The position numbers and the translations under genes are program-made. Positions 14,708-22,606 of a DNA stretch of 28,669 bases are shown here, one piece after another; position 1 is the first letter of the stretch, and each line of letters starts with the position of its first letter. Under the pieces are notes generated by a model that did no database searches, was not told where the DNA came from, and was given only the letters and a program-made list of their open reading frames with translations. The stretch comes from an uncultured Faecalibacterium sp. Lineage in GTDB: Bacteria > Bacillota > Clostridia > Oscillospirales > Ruminococcaceae. The stretch is from contig CAKTCY010000023.1 of assembly GCA_934540955.1 (NCBI GenBank), positions 1-28,669 on the forward strand, in the 5' to 3' direction.

Positions 14708-16486
14708 ATGGATATCACACACATTACCTCTCTGCTGGGCGGCGTTGCGCTGTTCCTGTACGGTATGTCCATCATGGGCGCCGGACTGGAAAAGCTGGCA
14801 GGCGGCAAGATGCAGGGCGTATTGCAAAAGCTTACCTCCTCCACCATCAAAGGCGTGATCTTCGGCACACTGATCACCGGCGTCATCCAGTCGTCGGCTG
14901 GTACGGTGGTTATTTGTGTCGGTCTGGTCAACTCCGGTATCATGACACTGACGCAGTCGGTAGGCGTGATCATGGGTGCAAATATTGGTACTACGGTAAC
15001 AGGTCAGTTGATCCGCATGGCGGATATCTCAGGCGACAGCCTGTGGCTGACCTTGATCCAGCCCAAGACCTTTGCCCCCGTGGTGGCGTTTATTGGCTGC
15101 ATTTTTTATGTGTTCCTCCGCAATGCCAAAAAGAAGAATATCGGCCAGATCATGCTGGGCTTCGGCATTCTGTTTACCGGCATGAGCCTGATGGACACCG
15201 GCGTGGCACCCCTGCGGGAAAGCGCGGTCTTTCAGAATCTGTTCGTCACCATGACCAACCCCATTCTGGGCGTTCTGGTGGGCGTGGTGGTCACCGTGAT
15301 CATCCAGTCCTCCTCCGCCTCCGTGGGTATTCTGCAGGCACTGTCCAGCACGGGGCTTGTCACCTTCAGCTCTGCCATCCCCATCATTCTGGGTGCGCAT
15401 ATCGGTACGGCGTTCACCCCGCTGCTCACCATCGGCGGCTCCTCCAAGGATGGTAAGCGGGCAGCGCTCATCCACCTGTATTTCAACGTCATCGGCAGTG
15501 TGATCCTGCTGGCGCTGATCTATGCGGTGCAGTTCACCATCGGCATCCCCATGTGGGGCGATGTGATGAACAAGAGCTCCATTGCAAACATCCATACCAT
15601 GTCCAGCGTGTGCGCCATGCTGCTGTTCCTGCCTTGCAGCGGAGTGCTGAGCCGCTTGGCGATGCTCACGGTGCCCAGCAGCGTAGAGGAAGCACAGGAG
15701 CTGAGTATGCCGGTGCTGGACGAGCGTTTGTACAAGAGCCCGGCGGTGGCCTTGCAGCAGGCAAAGAATGCGGTGATCAAGATGTCCCGCCGCGCCGCCC
15801 GCAACGTGGGTCTGGCCGCGCCGCTGCTTTTGAAGATGGACGAGGAGACCGTGAGCGCCATCAAGGTGCGCGAGAACCTGATCGACCGCATGGAGGTGGA
15901 GATCACCAACTACCTGATTAAGCTGACCGATCAGGAGTTGGGCGATGACGAGAGCCACGCGGTGACCGAGCTGCTGAATTTTGTCACCGAGTTCGAGCGC
16001 ATCGGCGACTATGCCGTGAATATCATGGAAAAGGCCGAGGAGCTGCACGACAAGGAGGCCAGCTTCAGCGAGAGCGCCAAAAAGGAGCTGCAGCTGCTGG
16101 ATGCCGCACTGGAGCGCATTCTGGCTCTGACGGACGATGCCTTTGAAAACGATGATACCCAGAAGGCTGCACAGGTGGAGCCGCTGGAGGAGATCATTGA
16201 TGTGATGGTGGAGCGCCTGCGTGACCAGCACATCCGCCGCCTGAAGGACGGCATCTGCTCCATCGACACCGGCGTTGTGTTCCTGGATGTGCTGAACAAC
16301 GCCGAGCGTATCTCCGACCACTGCTCCAACATTGCGGTGCGCATGGTGGGCATGGAGGCCGGCGATGACTACGACTCCCACACCCTGAAAAACATCATGC
16401 ACCATAGCCCCAGCAAGGATTATATGCTGGAATACGAGCAGTGCCGCAAGGAATACCTTGTGCCGCTGGAAGAAATGGAAGCCTGA
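14708..16486 (+). CDS. Na+/phosphate cotransporter with C-terminal PhoU-type domain
   Basis: A 592-aa protein. The membrane core (about 1-310) has the repeated family motifs: IQSSAGTVVIC and IQSSSASVGIL, with GANIGTTVTG and GAHIGTAFTP. The cytoplasmic part (about 350-560) is two rounds of PhoU-like helical repeat, recognisable by EFERIGDYAVNIMEKA and NAERISDHCSNIAVRM. This full-length form is common in Firmicutes and Bacteroidota and is thought to take up phosphate with sodium, the PhoU part coupling to phosphate signalling. The start at 14708 (MDITHITSLL) has AGGAG seven bases upstream; the earlier in-frame start at 14660 has none. An extended -10 promoter and a possible Pho box lie upstream. 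A 17-bp hairpin ends the transcript. Confidence 0.93.
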   Translation: MDITHITSLLGGVALFLYGMSIMGAGLEKLAGGKMQGVLQKLTSSTIKGVIFGTLITGVIQSSAGTVVICVGLVNSGIMTLTQSVGVIMGANIGTTVTGQLIRMADISGDSLWLTLIQPKTFAPVVAFIGCIFYVFLRNAKKKNIGQIMLGFGILFTGMSLMDTGVAPLRESAVFQNLFVTMTNPILGVLVGVVVTVIIQSSSASVGILQALSSTGLVTFSSAIPIILGAHIGTAFTPLLTIGGSSKDGKRAALIHLYFNVIGSVILLALIYAVQFTIGIPMWGDVMNKSSIANIHTMSSVCAMLLFLPCSGVLSRLAMLTVPSSVEEAQELSMPVLDERLYKSPAVALQQAKNAVIKMSRRAARNVGLAAPLLLKMDEETVSAIKVRENLIDRMEVEITNYLIKLTDQELGDDESHAVTELLNFVTEFERIGDYAVNIMEKAEELHDKEASFSESAKKELQLLDAALERILALTDDAFENDDTQKAAQVEPLEEIIDVMVERLRDQHIRRLKDGICSIDTGVVFLDVLNNAERISDHCSNIAVRMVGMEAGDDYDSHTLKNIMHHSPSKDYMLEYEQCRKEYLVPLEEMEA

Positions 16487-16492
16487 ATCATC

Positions 16493-16539
16493 TAAATGCA
16501 ATAGGCCGCTGCACATTGTGTGGCGGCCTATTGCATTTA
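16493..16539. terminator. bidirectional terminator, Na/Pi gene and BofC-like gene
   Basis: 17-bp stem, arms TAAATGCAATAGGCCGC (16493-16509) and its complement (16523-16539), 13-base loop. It contains the stop codon of the minus-strand gene and ends both converging transcripts. The rightward T run is short (ATTTATT), so strength is moderate. Confidence 0.7.
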
Positions 16540-16911
16540 TTCCCCCAGATCCTCCAGCAGCAGGTCCAGCTCCCGGGGGCTGTTGACCACAAGCCCGCGC
16601 TTGATGCGCAAAGCATCGTTTTCCGGCAGAAGATTGGTGTAGATGCCGGTCACGCGGATCAAGGTGCCCGGGGTGCCGTCGGCGCGGCAGGTGTACACCG
16701 CCACCCGCCCGCCGCTGTCTTGCAGGCAGTAGCGGGCGGTGTCCGTCTGGGGCACGGCCTGCGCGGCAAGGCTCAGGGGAGAGGCGGAATCGGTCTCGGA
16801 CCCGGCGGGGCTTTGGGACAGCGGCAGCTTTGGCAGCGCCATCCAGAACAGACTGAATACAATGGTGAATACGCAAAGCCCGTAGAACAGGCAGACAGAC
16901 AGCTTGCGCAT
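16537..16911 (-). CDS. membrane-anchored protein with BofC C-terminal-like domain
   Basis: A 124-aa protein with an N-terminal signal-anchor (about 5-25), a short Ser/Pro/Ala-rich linker, and a domain from about 58 to the end: YCLQDSGGRVAVYTCR, then GIYTNLLPENDALRIKRGLV, then SPRELDLLLEDLGE. This matches my knowledge of the BofC C-terminal domain (a G-R-V/I-A-V-Y strand, an LP-x-x-D turn, and a final EL-x-x-LLED helix). In Bacillus, BofC restrains the sigma-K checkpoint protease signalling during sporulation, but domain-only relatives are widespread in Clostridia without known function. The start at 16911 (MRKLSV) has AAGGGAG eight bases upstream; a GTG at 16920 is too close to it. It converges on the Na/Pi gene through a shared terminator and diverges from the PBP gene. 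Confidence 0.75.
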   Translation of the reverse strand: MRKLSVCLFYGLCVFTIVFSLFWMALPKLPLSQSPAGSETDSASPLSLAAQAVPQTDTARYCLQDSGGRVAVYTCRADGTPGTLIRVTGIYTNLLPENDALRIKRGLVVNSPRELDLLLEDLGE

Positions 16912-17045
16912 AAAAAACACTCCCTTCCCCTGTAAGTATGCCCCGTTTTAGCGGATGGCAGACAATTTTCACACGCGGGCACTGTACTTTCCATAACAGA
17001 GTGTGTTATACTATTTATATCTGCTCAGCGCGCAAGGATTGGTTC

Positions 17046-17074
17046 TTGCCCGACTGGGGCGTGCGTGCTATAAT
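17046..17074 (+). promoter_or_regulatory. promoter of the class A PBP gene
   Basis: -35 TTGCCC (17046-17051), 17-base spacer, -10 TATAAT (17069-17074) with TGC before it. A second possible -10 TATACT (17007-17012) lies in an inverted repeat ATAACA-N5-TGTTAT (16993-17009) upstream but lacks a good -35. Confidence 0.7.
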
Positions 17075-17188
17075 ATGGTATTGCAGTTTGAAATTTCGTG
17101 TCACAAACGATGTGGATAAAGCCCGGTGCAGCAATGCCCGGCAACAGTCTTGAAATGTCAGGAGGCGATCCCTATCTCCAACAATGAG

Positions 17189-19732
17189 ATGAGAAAGATC
17201 CATCGGAGCGGCGAGGAGCAGCCTGCCCGCCCGGTGGGACGTAAGGTCAATGTTTCCCAGAGCCGCCGCGAGGCACGCCCCGCAGCGGAAAACCGTACCC
17301 GCGCACCCAAGGCACCCAAAAGCCCCAAGCCGCCGAGGGAAAAGAGCAAGCACCCCATTCTGCGGTTCATCGGCCGCACCATCGCTACGGTGCTCTGCCT
17401 TGGCATCATGCTGGGCAGCGTGGTGGCCGTGGGCATGGTGTACTATGTAGTGCAGGCTACCGCCAACGACGGCGACCTGCTGGATCTGGACAACATTCAG
17501 CTGAGCCAGTCCAGTATGGTGGTGGCCACCGACCCGGATACCGGCGCACAGGTGGAGTATGCCACCCTGCGCTCCTCCAACAGCCACCGCGTATGGGCAG
17601 ACCTTGAGCAGATCCCCTCCAACTTGCAGTATGCGTTCATCTGCACCGAGGATAAGGACTTCTACTCAGAGCCCGGCGTCAACTTCAAGCGCACCATCGG
17701 CGCAATGATCAACGAGTATCTGCTGCCCATTTACAGCTCCAAGCAGGGCGCATCCACGCTGGAGCAGCAGCTCATCAAGAACCTGACCGATGACAACAGC
17801 GCCAGCGGCATCGATGGTGCACTGCGCAAGGTGCGCGAGATCTACCGCGCCCTCTGCCTGAGCCGCAGCTACTCCAAGGAGACCATTCTGGAGGCGTACC
17901 TGAACACCATCAGCTTTACCGGCACCATTCAGGGTGTGCAGACGGCGGCCAACGAGTACTTCAACAAGGATGTCAGCCAGCTGAGCCTGTGGGAGTGCGC
18001 CACCATTGCCTCCATTACCAAAAACCCCACCAACTATAACCCCTACACGAACCCCGAAAACCTGATCAACCGCCGCAACTTCATCATGTATAATATGTGG
18101 CAGCAGGGCGTGATCAGCGAGGAGGACTACCGCAACGGCGCTGCACAGCCCCTTGTGCTGGCCGAAGAGGACAGCGGCAAAAAGCCCAGCACCGTCACTT
18201 CTTACTTCACCGATGCACTGTTCAACGAGGTTGTGCAGGATATCATGACCAAGGAGGGCATCACGGAGTCTGAGGCCCAGAAGCTGCTCTACACCGGCGG
18301 CTTTACCATCGAAGCCACGGTTAACACCAAGCTGCAGTCCCAGATGGAAAGCCTGATGCTGAACACCGACGATGCCTACTTCCCGGCGGGCTGGCATGAG
18401 GAGGAGGTCACCTCCATCTCGGACGATGATGTGCAGGTGTTCAACGAGGACGGCACCCCCAAGACCCGTACCGGCGAGGATGGCACCGTCTACTACTACC
18501 GCAACGTGCGCACGCAGGCTGCTATGGTCACGCTGGATTATGACGGCAACGTGCTGGCCATTGTGGGCGGCTTGGGCGAAAAGACCAAGAGCCTTTCCCT
18601 GAACCGCGCCTACAACGTGGAGCGGCAGACCGGTTCTACCATCAAGCCCATCGGTGCCTACGCGCTGGGCATCGAGTACGGTCTGGTCAACTGGTCCACC
18701 ATGCTCAATAACTCCCCCCTGTACCAGAAGCAGGATATGATCATCCGGGACGAGGACTACTGCCGCAAGAACGGCCTGATGGGCCTCTCCGACAAGCAGC
18801 TCCGCGCTTACCCCAACGCATGGCGCAGCTGGCCGCGCAACTACGGCGGCAACTACGGCGACGGCAGCGATATCCCGCTGTGGAACGGCCTTGCCCGCTC
18901 GCTGAACACCATCGCGATCCGCGTGGGCGACCTTGTGGGCGCAAGCAATATCTTCAACTTCGTCTACAACACCCTGCAGCTGAATACGCTGGACCCCACC
19001 AACGATGTGGGTCTGGCGCAGATGGTCATGGGCAGCCAGACCAAGGGTGTTACCCCCATGGCGCTGGCTGCAGCCTTCCAGATCTTCTATGATGGCGAGT
19101 ACACCACCCCGCATCTGTACACCCGTGTGCTGGACCGGGACGGCAACATCTATCTGGAAAACAACGCCACCAGCTATCAGGCACTGACCCCGGATACCGC
19201 TTACGTCATGAACCGCCTGCTGAAGAACGTTCTGTTCTCCAGCGTGGGTACTGCCAGCGGCCGCTACCCCAACTCCAACGGCATGGAGGCCTTTGGTAAG
19301 ACCGGTACTGCCAGCGACGAAAAGGATCTGTGGTTCGTGGGCGGCACGCCCTACTATGTCACCGCTGTGTGGTGGGGCTACGATGCACCCTACGATATGA
19401 CCAAGACCCTGTCTAAGCAGCAGGCCAAGACCCGCACCTGTGTGACCGCGTGGAAGGCACTGATGGAGCAGGCACAGGCAGATTTGCCCTATAAGGCATT
19501 CCCCACCTCCGCAGGCGTGGTGGAGCGCCGCTACTGCACCCAGAGCGGCCTTCTGGCCGGTGCAGGCTGCCCGAGCACTGCTGTGGGCTACTACCGTGCC
19601 GATGACCTGCCCGATACCTGCACCTATTCCCACGCAGCTCCGCAGGCTGCTGCCTCTACCGAGAACACAGATGGTGCTGTGCCCACCCAGCCGGTCATCC
19701 CCACCGACACCAGTGCGCTGGATACGGAGTAA
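17189..19732 (+). CDS. class A penicillin-binding protein (PBP1-type)
   Basis: An 847-aa bifunctional murein synthase. Basic Pro/Lys-rich cytoplasmic tail (1-55), one membrane span (about 59-88), GT51 glycosyltransferase (about 140-310) with catalytic Glu154 in TEDKDFYSEPG, QGASTLEQQLIKN (186-198) and RSYSKETILEAYLN; then a transpeptidase with S483-TIK, S571-LN and K704-TGT. The usual His of the EDxxFxxHxG motif is replaced (SEPG). The ending is Ala/Thr/Pro-rich. Start: AGGAGG at 17160-17165 is 8 bases before an in-frame ATC at 17174 and 23 bases before the first ATG at 17189, so either an unusual ATC start adds five residues or the site is used poorly. A GTG at 17126 has no ribosome binding site. 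I give the ATG. Confidence 0.92.
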   Translation: MRKIHRSGEEQPARPVGRKVNVSQSRREARPAAENRTRAPKAPKSPKPPREKSKHPILRFIGRTIATVLCLGIMLGSVVAVGMVYYVVQATANDGDLLDLDNIQLSQSSMVVATDPDTGAQVEYATLRSSNSHRVWADLEQIPSNLQYAFICTEDKDFYSEPGVNFKRTIGAMINEYLLPIYSSKQGASTLEQQLIKNLTDDNSASGIDGALRKVREIYRALCLSRSYSKETILEAYLNTISFTGTIQGVQTAANEYFNKDVSQLSLWECATIASITKNPTNYNPYTNPENLINRRNFIMYNMWQQGVISEEDYRNGAAQPLVLAEEDSGKKPSTVTSYFTDALFNEVVQDIMTKEGITESEAQKLLYTGGFTIEATVNTKLQSQMESLMLNTDDAYFPAGWHEEEVTSISDDDVQVFNEDGTPKTRTGEDGTVYYYRNVRTQAAMVTLDYDGNVLAIVGGLGEKTKSLSLNRAYNVERQTGSTIKPIGAYALGIEYGLVNWSTMLNNSPLYQKQDMIIRDEDYCRKNGLMGLSDKQLRAYPNAWRSWPRNYGGNYGDGSDIPLWNGLARSLNTIAIRVGDLVGASNIFNFVYNTLQLNTLDPTNDVGLAQMVMGSQTKGVTPMALAAAFQIFYDGEYTTPHLYTRVLDRDGNIYLENNATSYQALTPDTAYVMNRLLKNVLFSSVGTASGRYPNSNGMEAFGKTGTASDEKDLWFVGGTPYYVTAVWWGYDAPYDMTKTLSKQQAKTRTCVTAWKALMEQAQADLPYKAFPTSAGVVERRYCTQSGLLAGAGCPSTAVGYYRADDLPDTCTYSHAAPQAAASTENTDGAVPTQPVIPTDTSALDTE

Positions 19733-19820
19733 GGGCAAAAATCGTACTTTTTTGGCCCTTTGCTGAAAATCCGGCAAGGACAGGGCGCGCTTTACAAGAC
19801 AAAACTGGACAAAGTGACAA

Positions 19821-19870
19821 AATAGCATCCGGGCTCTTGCATTGCAGGGGTTCGGATGCTATTATATTTT
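19821..19870 (+). terminator. terminator of the PBP gene
   Basis: Outer stem AATAGCATCCG (19821-19831) / CGGATGCTATT (19853-19863), inner stem CTCTTGC/GCAGGGG with G-U pairs, then ATATTTT. The distal arm doubles as the -10 region of the next promoter. Confidence 0.75.
19837..19865 (+). promoter_or_regulatory. promoter of the ACT-hom-thrB-lysC operon
   Basis: -35 TTGCAT (19837-19842), 17-base spacer, -10 TATTAT (19860-19865) preceded by TGC. It lies inside the upstream terminator hairpin. Confidence 0.55.
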
Positions 19871-19904
19871 CTGCAAGAACACTTGTGTTTGAGAGGTGAA
19901 CAAG

Positions 19905-20336
19905 TTGGAACGCCGTTTTTATCTGGTGGATGCGCAGGTGCTGCCGGAGGTTTTTCTCAAGGTGGTACGCGCCAAGGAGCTGCTGGCCAGCGGTGAGGCA
20001 CGCAGCATTTCGGCTGCGACCCGCGCTGTAGAGCTTTCGCGCAGCGCATTTTATAAGTATAAGGATTGTATCTTTGATTCCGAGAACGGCCGTGAGGTCA
20101 TCACGGTCATGGCTACCCTGCGGGATGAGACCGGTGCGCTGCAAAGCCTTCTGGCTGGCATCAGCGCCGCAGGCGCCAGCATTGTGACCATCAACCAGTC
20201 CACCCCGGAGAACGGGGCTGCGCTGGTGGCGGTCACCATCCGCACCGATACCATGCAGATGTCCCCGGAGGAGCTGACCGAAAAGCTTTCGCGCCAGCGC
20301 ATGGTCGTGAGTGTGCGCTGTGGGTATAACCTGTAA
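19905..20336 (+). CDS. pheB: ACT-domain protein, PheB/UPF0735 family
   Basis: A 143-aa protein: an N-terminal part with LELSRSAFYKYKD-like helix-turn-helix (here VELSRSAFYKYKDCIF, about 46-61) and a C-terminal ACT domain (about 68-143, beginning REVITVMATLRDETGALQ). ACT domains bind amino acids. PheB of B. subtilis lies beside homoserine dehydrogenase and homoserine kinase genes in some genomes and is often mis-annotated as chorismate mutase; a regulatory role is likely. I choose the TTG at 19905 (MERRFYLVDAQVLPE), which matches the family start (xxFYLVxxxVLPE) and has GAGAGGTG six bases upstream. The GTG at 19896 is part of that site. It is first in the threonine operon, 27 bases before hom. 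Confidence 0.87.
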   Translation: MERRFYLVDAQVLPEVFLKVVRAKELLASGEARSISAATRAVELSRSAFYKYKDCIFDSENGREVITVMATLRDETGALQSLLAGISAAGASIVTINQSTPENGAALVAVTIRTDTMQMSPEELTEKLSRQRMVVSVRCGYNL

Positions 20337-20363
20337 CAAAACAGGAAACGAGGGAAAGAGAGT

Positions 20364-21599
20364 ATGGCTAAAATTGCAATTCTGGGCTTTGGCACGGTGG
20401 GCAGCGGCGTATACGAGGTGCTGTGCCACAATGCCGCAAGCGTCTCCCGCCGGGCTGGCGAACCGGTGGAGGTAAAATACATTCTGGACCCGAAGGATTT
20501 TACCGGCAACCCGGTGGAGCCTTTGGTGGTCAAGAATATTGATGTGATCTTGCAGGACCCGGAGATCCGGGTGGTGGTGGAGACCATCGGCGGTACCCGC
20601 TTTGCTTACCCCTACGTCAAGGCGTGTCTGGAGAGCGGCCGCAGCGTGTGCACCTCCAACAAGGAGATGGTGGCCACCTACGGCGCAGAGCTGCTGGCAC
20701 TGGCCAAGGAGCACGGCTGTGCCTTCCTGTTCGAGGCCTCTGTGGGCGGCGGCACGCCCATCATCACCCCCATGCACCAGTGCCTGGCGGCTAACGTCAT
20801 CACCGAGGTGGAGGGCATCGTGAACGGCACCACCAACTTCATGCTCACCAAGATGGTGCGGGAGGGCCTTGGCTTTGAGGATGCGCTGCAAATTGCGCAG
20901 GAGCTGGGCTACGCCGAGACCAAGGACCCCAGCGATGACGTGGATGGCCGCGATGCCTGCCGCAAGATCGCCATCCTGTCCTCCATGGTGTGCGGCCACC
21001 AGATCTACCCCCAGAACGTCCCCACCCGGGGCATCCGCGCCATTACCGCCGCCGATGTTGCCAGCGCCGAAAAGATGGGCTGCGTCATCAAGCTGATCGC
21101 ATGGATGAAGCTTGGCAAGGACGGCAGCGTGGCCGCCGGTGTAGAGCCGTGTCTGGTGCCCAAGGCAAACCAGCTGGCCAGCGTGGACGATGTATTCAAC
21201 GCGGTGCTGGTCAAGGGCGATATGCTGGGCGATGTGGTGTTCTACGGCAAGGGCGCAGGCAAGCTGCCCACCGCCAGCGCTGTGGTGGCAGACGTGGTGG
21301 ATGCCCTGAAAAACGGCGCACAGGTGCACGACAGCCTGTTCTGGCAGCCCGCAGACCCGGTGGACGGCATGCTCACCGACCCGGCTCCCGCTGCATATTA
21401 TGTGCGTGTGGCGGGCATTGCACCCGCTGTGGTGGAGGCCATCTACGGCTACGGCAAGGTGGTGGATGAGCGGTACGAGGGCTGCGCCTACTTTGTGGAG
21501 CGCGCCGACGAGCGTGCGCTGGCAGAGGCTGCGCGCAAGGTGGAGGCCGTGGGCGGCAGCGTGAAGCTGGTGCTCAAGCGTCTGCCCGAGGAAGTGTAA
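20364..21599 (+). CDS. hom: homoserine dehydrogenase
   Basis: A 411-aa enzyme that reduces aspartate semialdehyde to homoserine with NAD(P)H, the branch point to threonine and methionine. Rossmann motif GFGTVGSG (8-15), catalytic region EGIVNGTTNFMLTKM (about 151-165) and GRDACRKIAIL (about 194-204) with the conserved Lys/Asp residues. A C-terminal ACT domain (about 325-411) begins AAYYVRVAGI, as in threonine-inhibited enzymes. Ribosome binding site GAGGGAAAGAG. It is second in the operon, followed after 18 bases by thrB. Length is normal for a monofunctional Firmicutes enzyme. Confidence 0.97.
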   Translation: MAKIAILGFGTVGSGVYEVLCHNAASVSRRAGEPVEVKYILDPKDFTGNPVEPLVVKNIDVILQDPEIRVVVETIGGTRFAYPYVKACLESGRSVCTSNKEMVATYGAELLALAKEHGCAFLFEASVGGGTPIITPMHQCLAANVITEVEGIVNGTTNFMLTKMVREGLGFEDALQIAQELGYAETKDPSDDVDGRDACRKIAILSSMVCGHQIYPQNVPTRGIRAITAADVASAEKMGCVIKLIAWMKLGKDGSVAAGVEPCLVPKANQLASVDDVFNAVLVKGDMLGDVVFYGKGAGKLPTASAVVADVVDALKNGAQVHDSLFWQPADPVDGMLTDPAPAAYYVRVAGIAPAVVEAIYGYGKVVDERYEGCAYFVERADERALAEAARKVEAVGGSVKLVLKRLPEEV

Positions 21600-21617
21600 C
21601 GGAAAGGAACTGCGGCA

Positions 21618-22523
21618 ATGAAGATCAAGGTTTCGGTCCCTGCCACCAGCGCCAACGTAGGCTCCGGCTTCGATGCGCTGGGTCTGGCAGTTACGTTGTA
21701 CAACACAGTTACCTTTGAGGACAGTGAGGTGCTGGAGATCTCGGCGTCGGACGGCACCCGCATCCCCCGGGGCGAGTCGAATCTCGTGTACCGCTCCGCC
21801 AAGGGATTATTTGAAAAAGTTGGCAAGCAGATCCCGCCCCTCAAGATCACCCAGACGAATCCCATCCCCATGGCACGCGGTCTGGGCTCTTCTTCGGCCT
21901 GCATCATCGCGGGTCTGCTGGGCGCAAACCGGATGCTGGGCGATGTGCTCAACACGCAGGAGCTGCTCACGCTGGCAACTGCCATTGAGGGACACCCCGA
22001 TAACGTGGCTCCGGCACTGCTGGGCGGCCTGACCAGCAGCGTGTTCGAGGATGGCAAGGTGTATTCGGTCAAGCGGAATGTGGACGAAAGCCTCTGCTTT
22101 GCCGCCATCGTGCCGGACTACAAGCTGCTGACCGAGGCAGCCCGCGCGGCTCTGCCCAAGGAGGTATCCCATAAGGATGCGGTGTATAACCTGTCCCGTG
22201 CGGCGCTGGTACCCGCAGCCTTCTGCGAGGGTCGGCACGACCTGCTGGCTATTGCCACCGAGGATAAGCTGCACCAGCAGTACCGGATGCCCCTGATGCC
22301 CGGCTCCCGTGAGGTGTTCGATATGGCGCGGCTGTGCGGCGCAAGGGCCGTGTATGTCTCCGGTGCAGGCAGCACCGTAATGGCTGTGGCCGAAAAGGCC
22401 GAGGCCGAAAAGTTCTATTCCAAGCTGGAAAAAGGTCTGGAGCTGCTGGAAGGTCTGGACGGATGTGAAGCATTTACACTGTTGCAGCTGGATGCCGATA
22501 ACACCGGCGCGACCGTGGAATGA
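21618..22523 (+). CDS. thrB: homoserine kinase
   Basis: A 301-aa GHMP-family kinase that phosphorylates homoserine on the way to threonine. The N-terminus KIKVSVPATSANVGSGFDAL is the family signature, and PIPMARGLGSSSACIIAG (about 88-105) is the ATP-binding P-loop-like motif. A C-terminal GAGSTVMAV stretch closes the fold. AAAGGAAC precedes the ATG. Threonine synthase (thrC) is not in the window and must lie elsewhere. Confidence 0.97.
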   Translation: MKIKVSVPATSANVGSGFDALGLAVTLYNTVTFEDSEVLEISASDGTRIPRGESNLVYRSAKGLFEKVGKQIPPLKITQTNPIPMARGLGSSSACIIAGLLGANRMLGDVLNTQELLTLATAIEGHPDNVAPALLGGLTSSVFEDGKVYSVKRNVDESLCFAAIVPDYKLLTEAARAALPKEVSHKDAVYNLSRAALVPAAFCEGRHDLLAIATEDKLHQQYRMPLMPGSREVFDMARLCGARAVYVSGAGSTVMAVAEKAEAEKFYSKLEKGLELLEGLDGCEAFTLLQLDADNTGATVE

Positions 22524-22606
22524 TAAACGGGTAAGGGAAGTGCAAGAACGCTTCCGCCCGGCAAGCCCCCGCAAGCGCGGGGCGTTAAAGAGGAGAGTGA
22601 CAAGAT

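Noticed and set aside
15029..16972. 647-aa minus-strand frame
   Set aside because: It is antisense to the Na/Pi-PhoU gene and passes through a terminator and the BofC-like gene in another frame.
17666..19828. 720-aa minus-strand frame
   Set aside because: It is antisense to the PBP gene, and the PBP motifs are complete on the plus strand.
22524..22606. riboswitch or attenuator before lysC
   Set aside because: There is only one 6-bp hairpin and no T run; no lysine riboswitch features fit in 83 bases.
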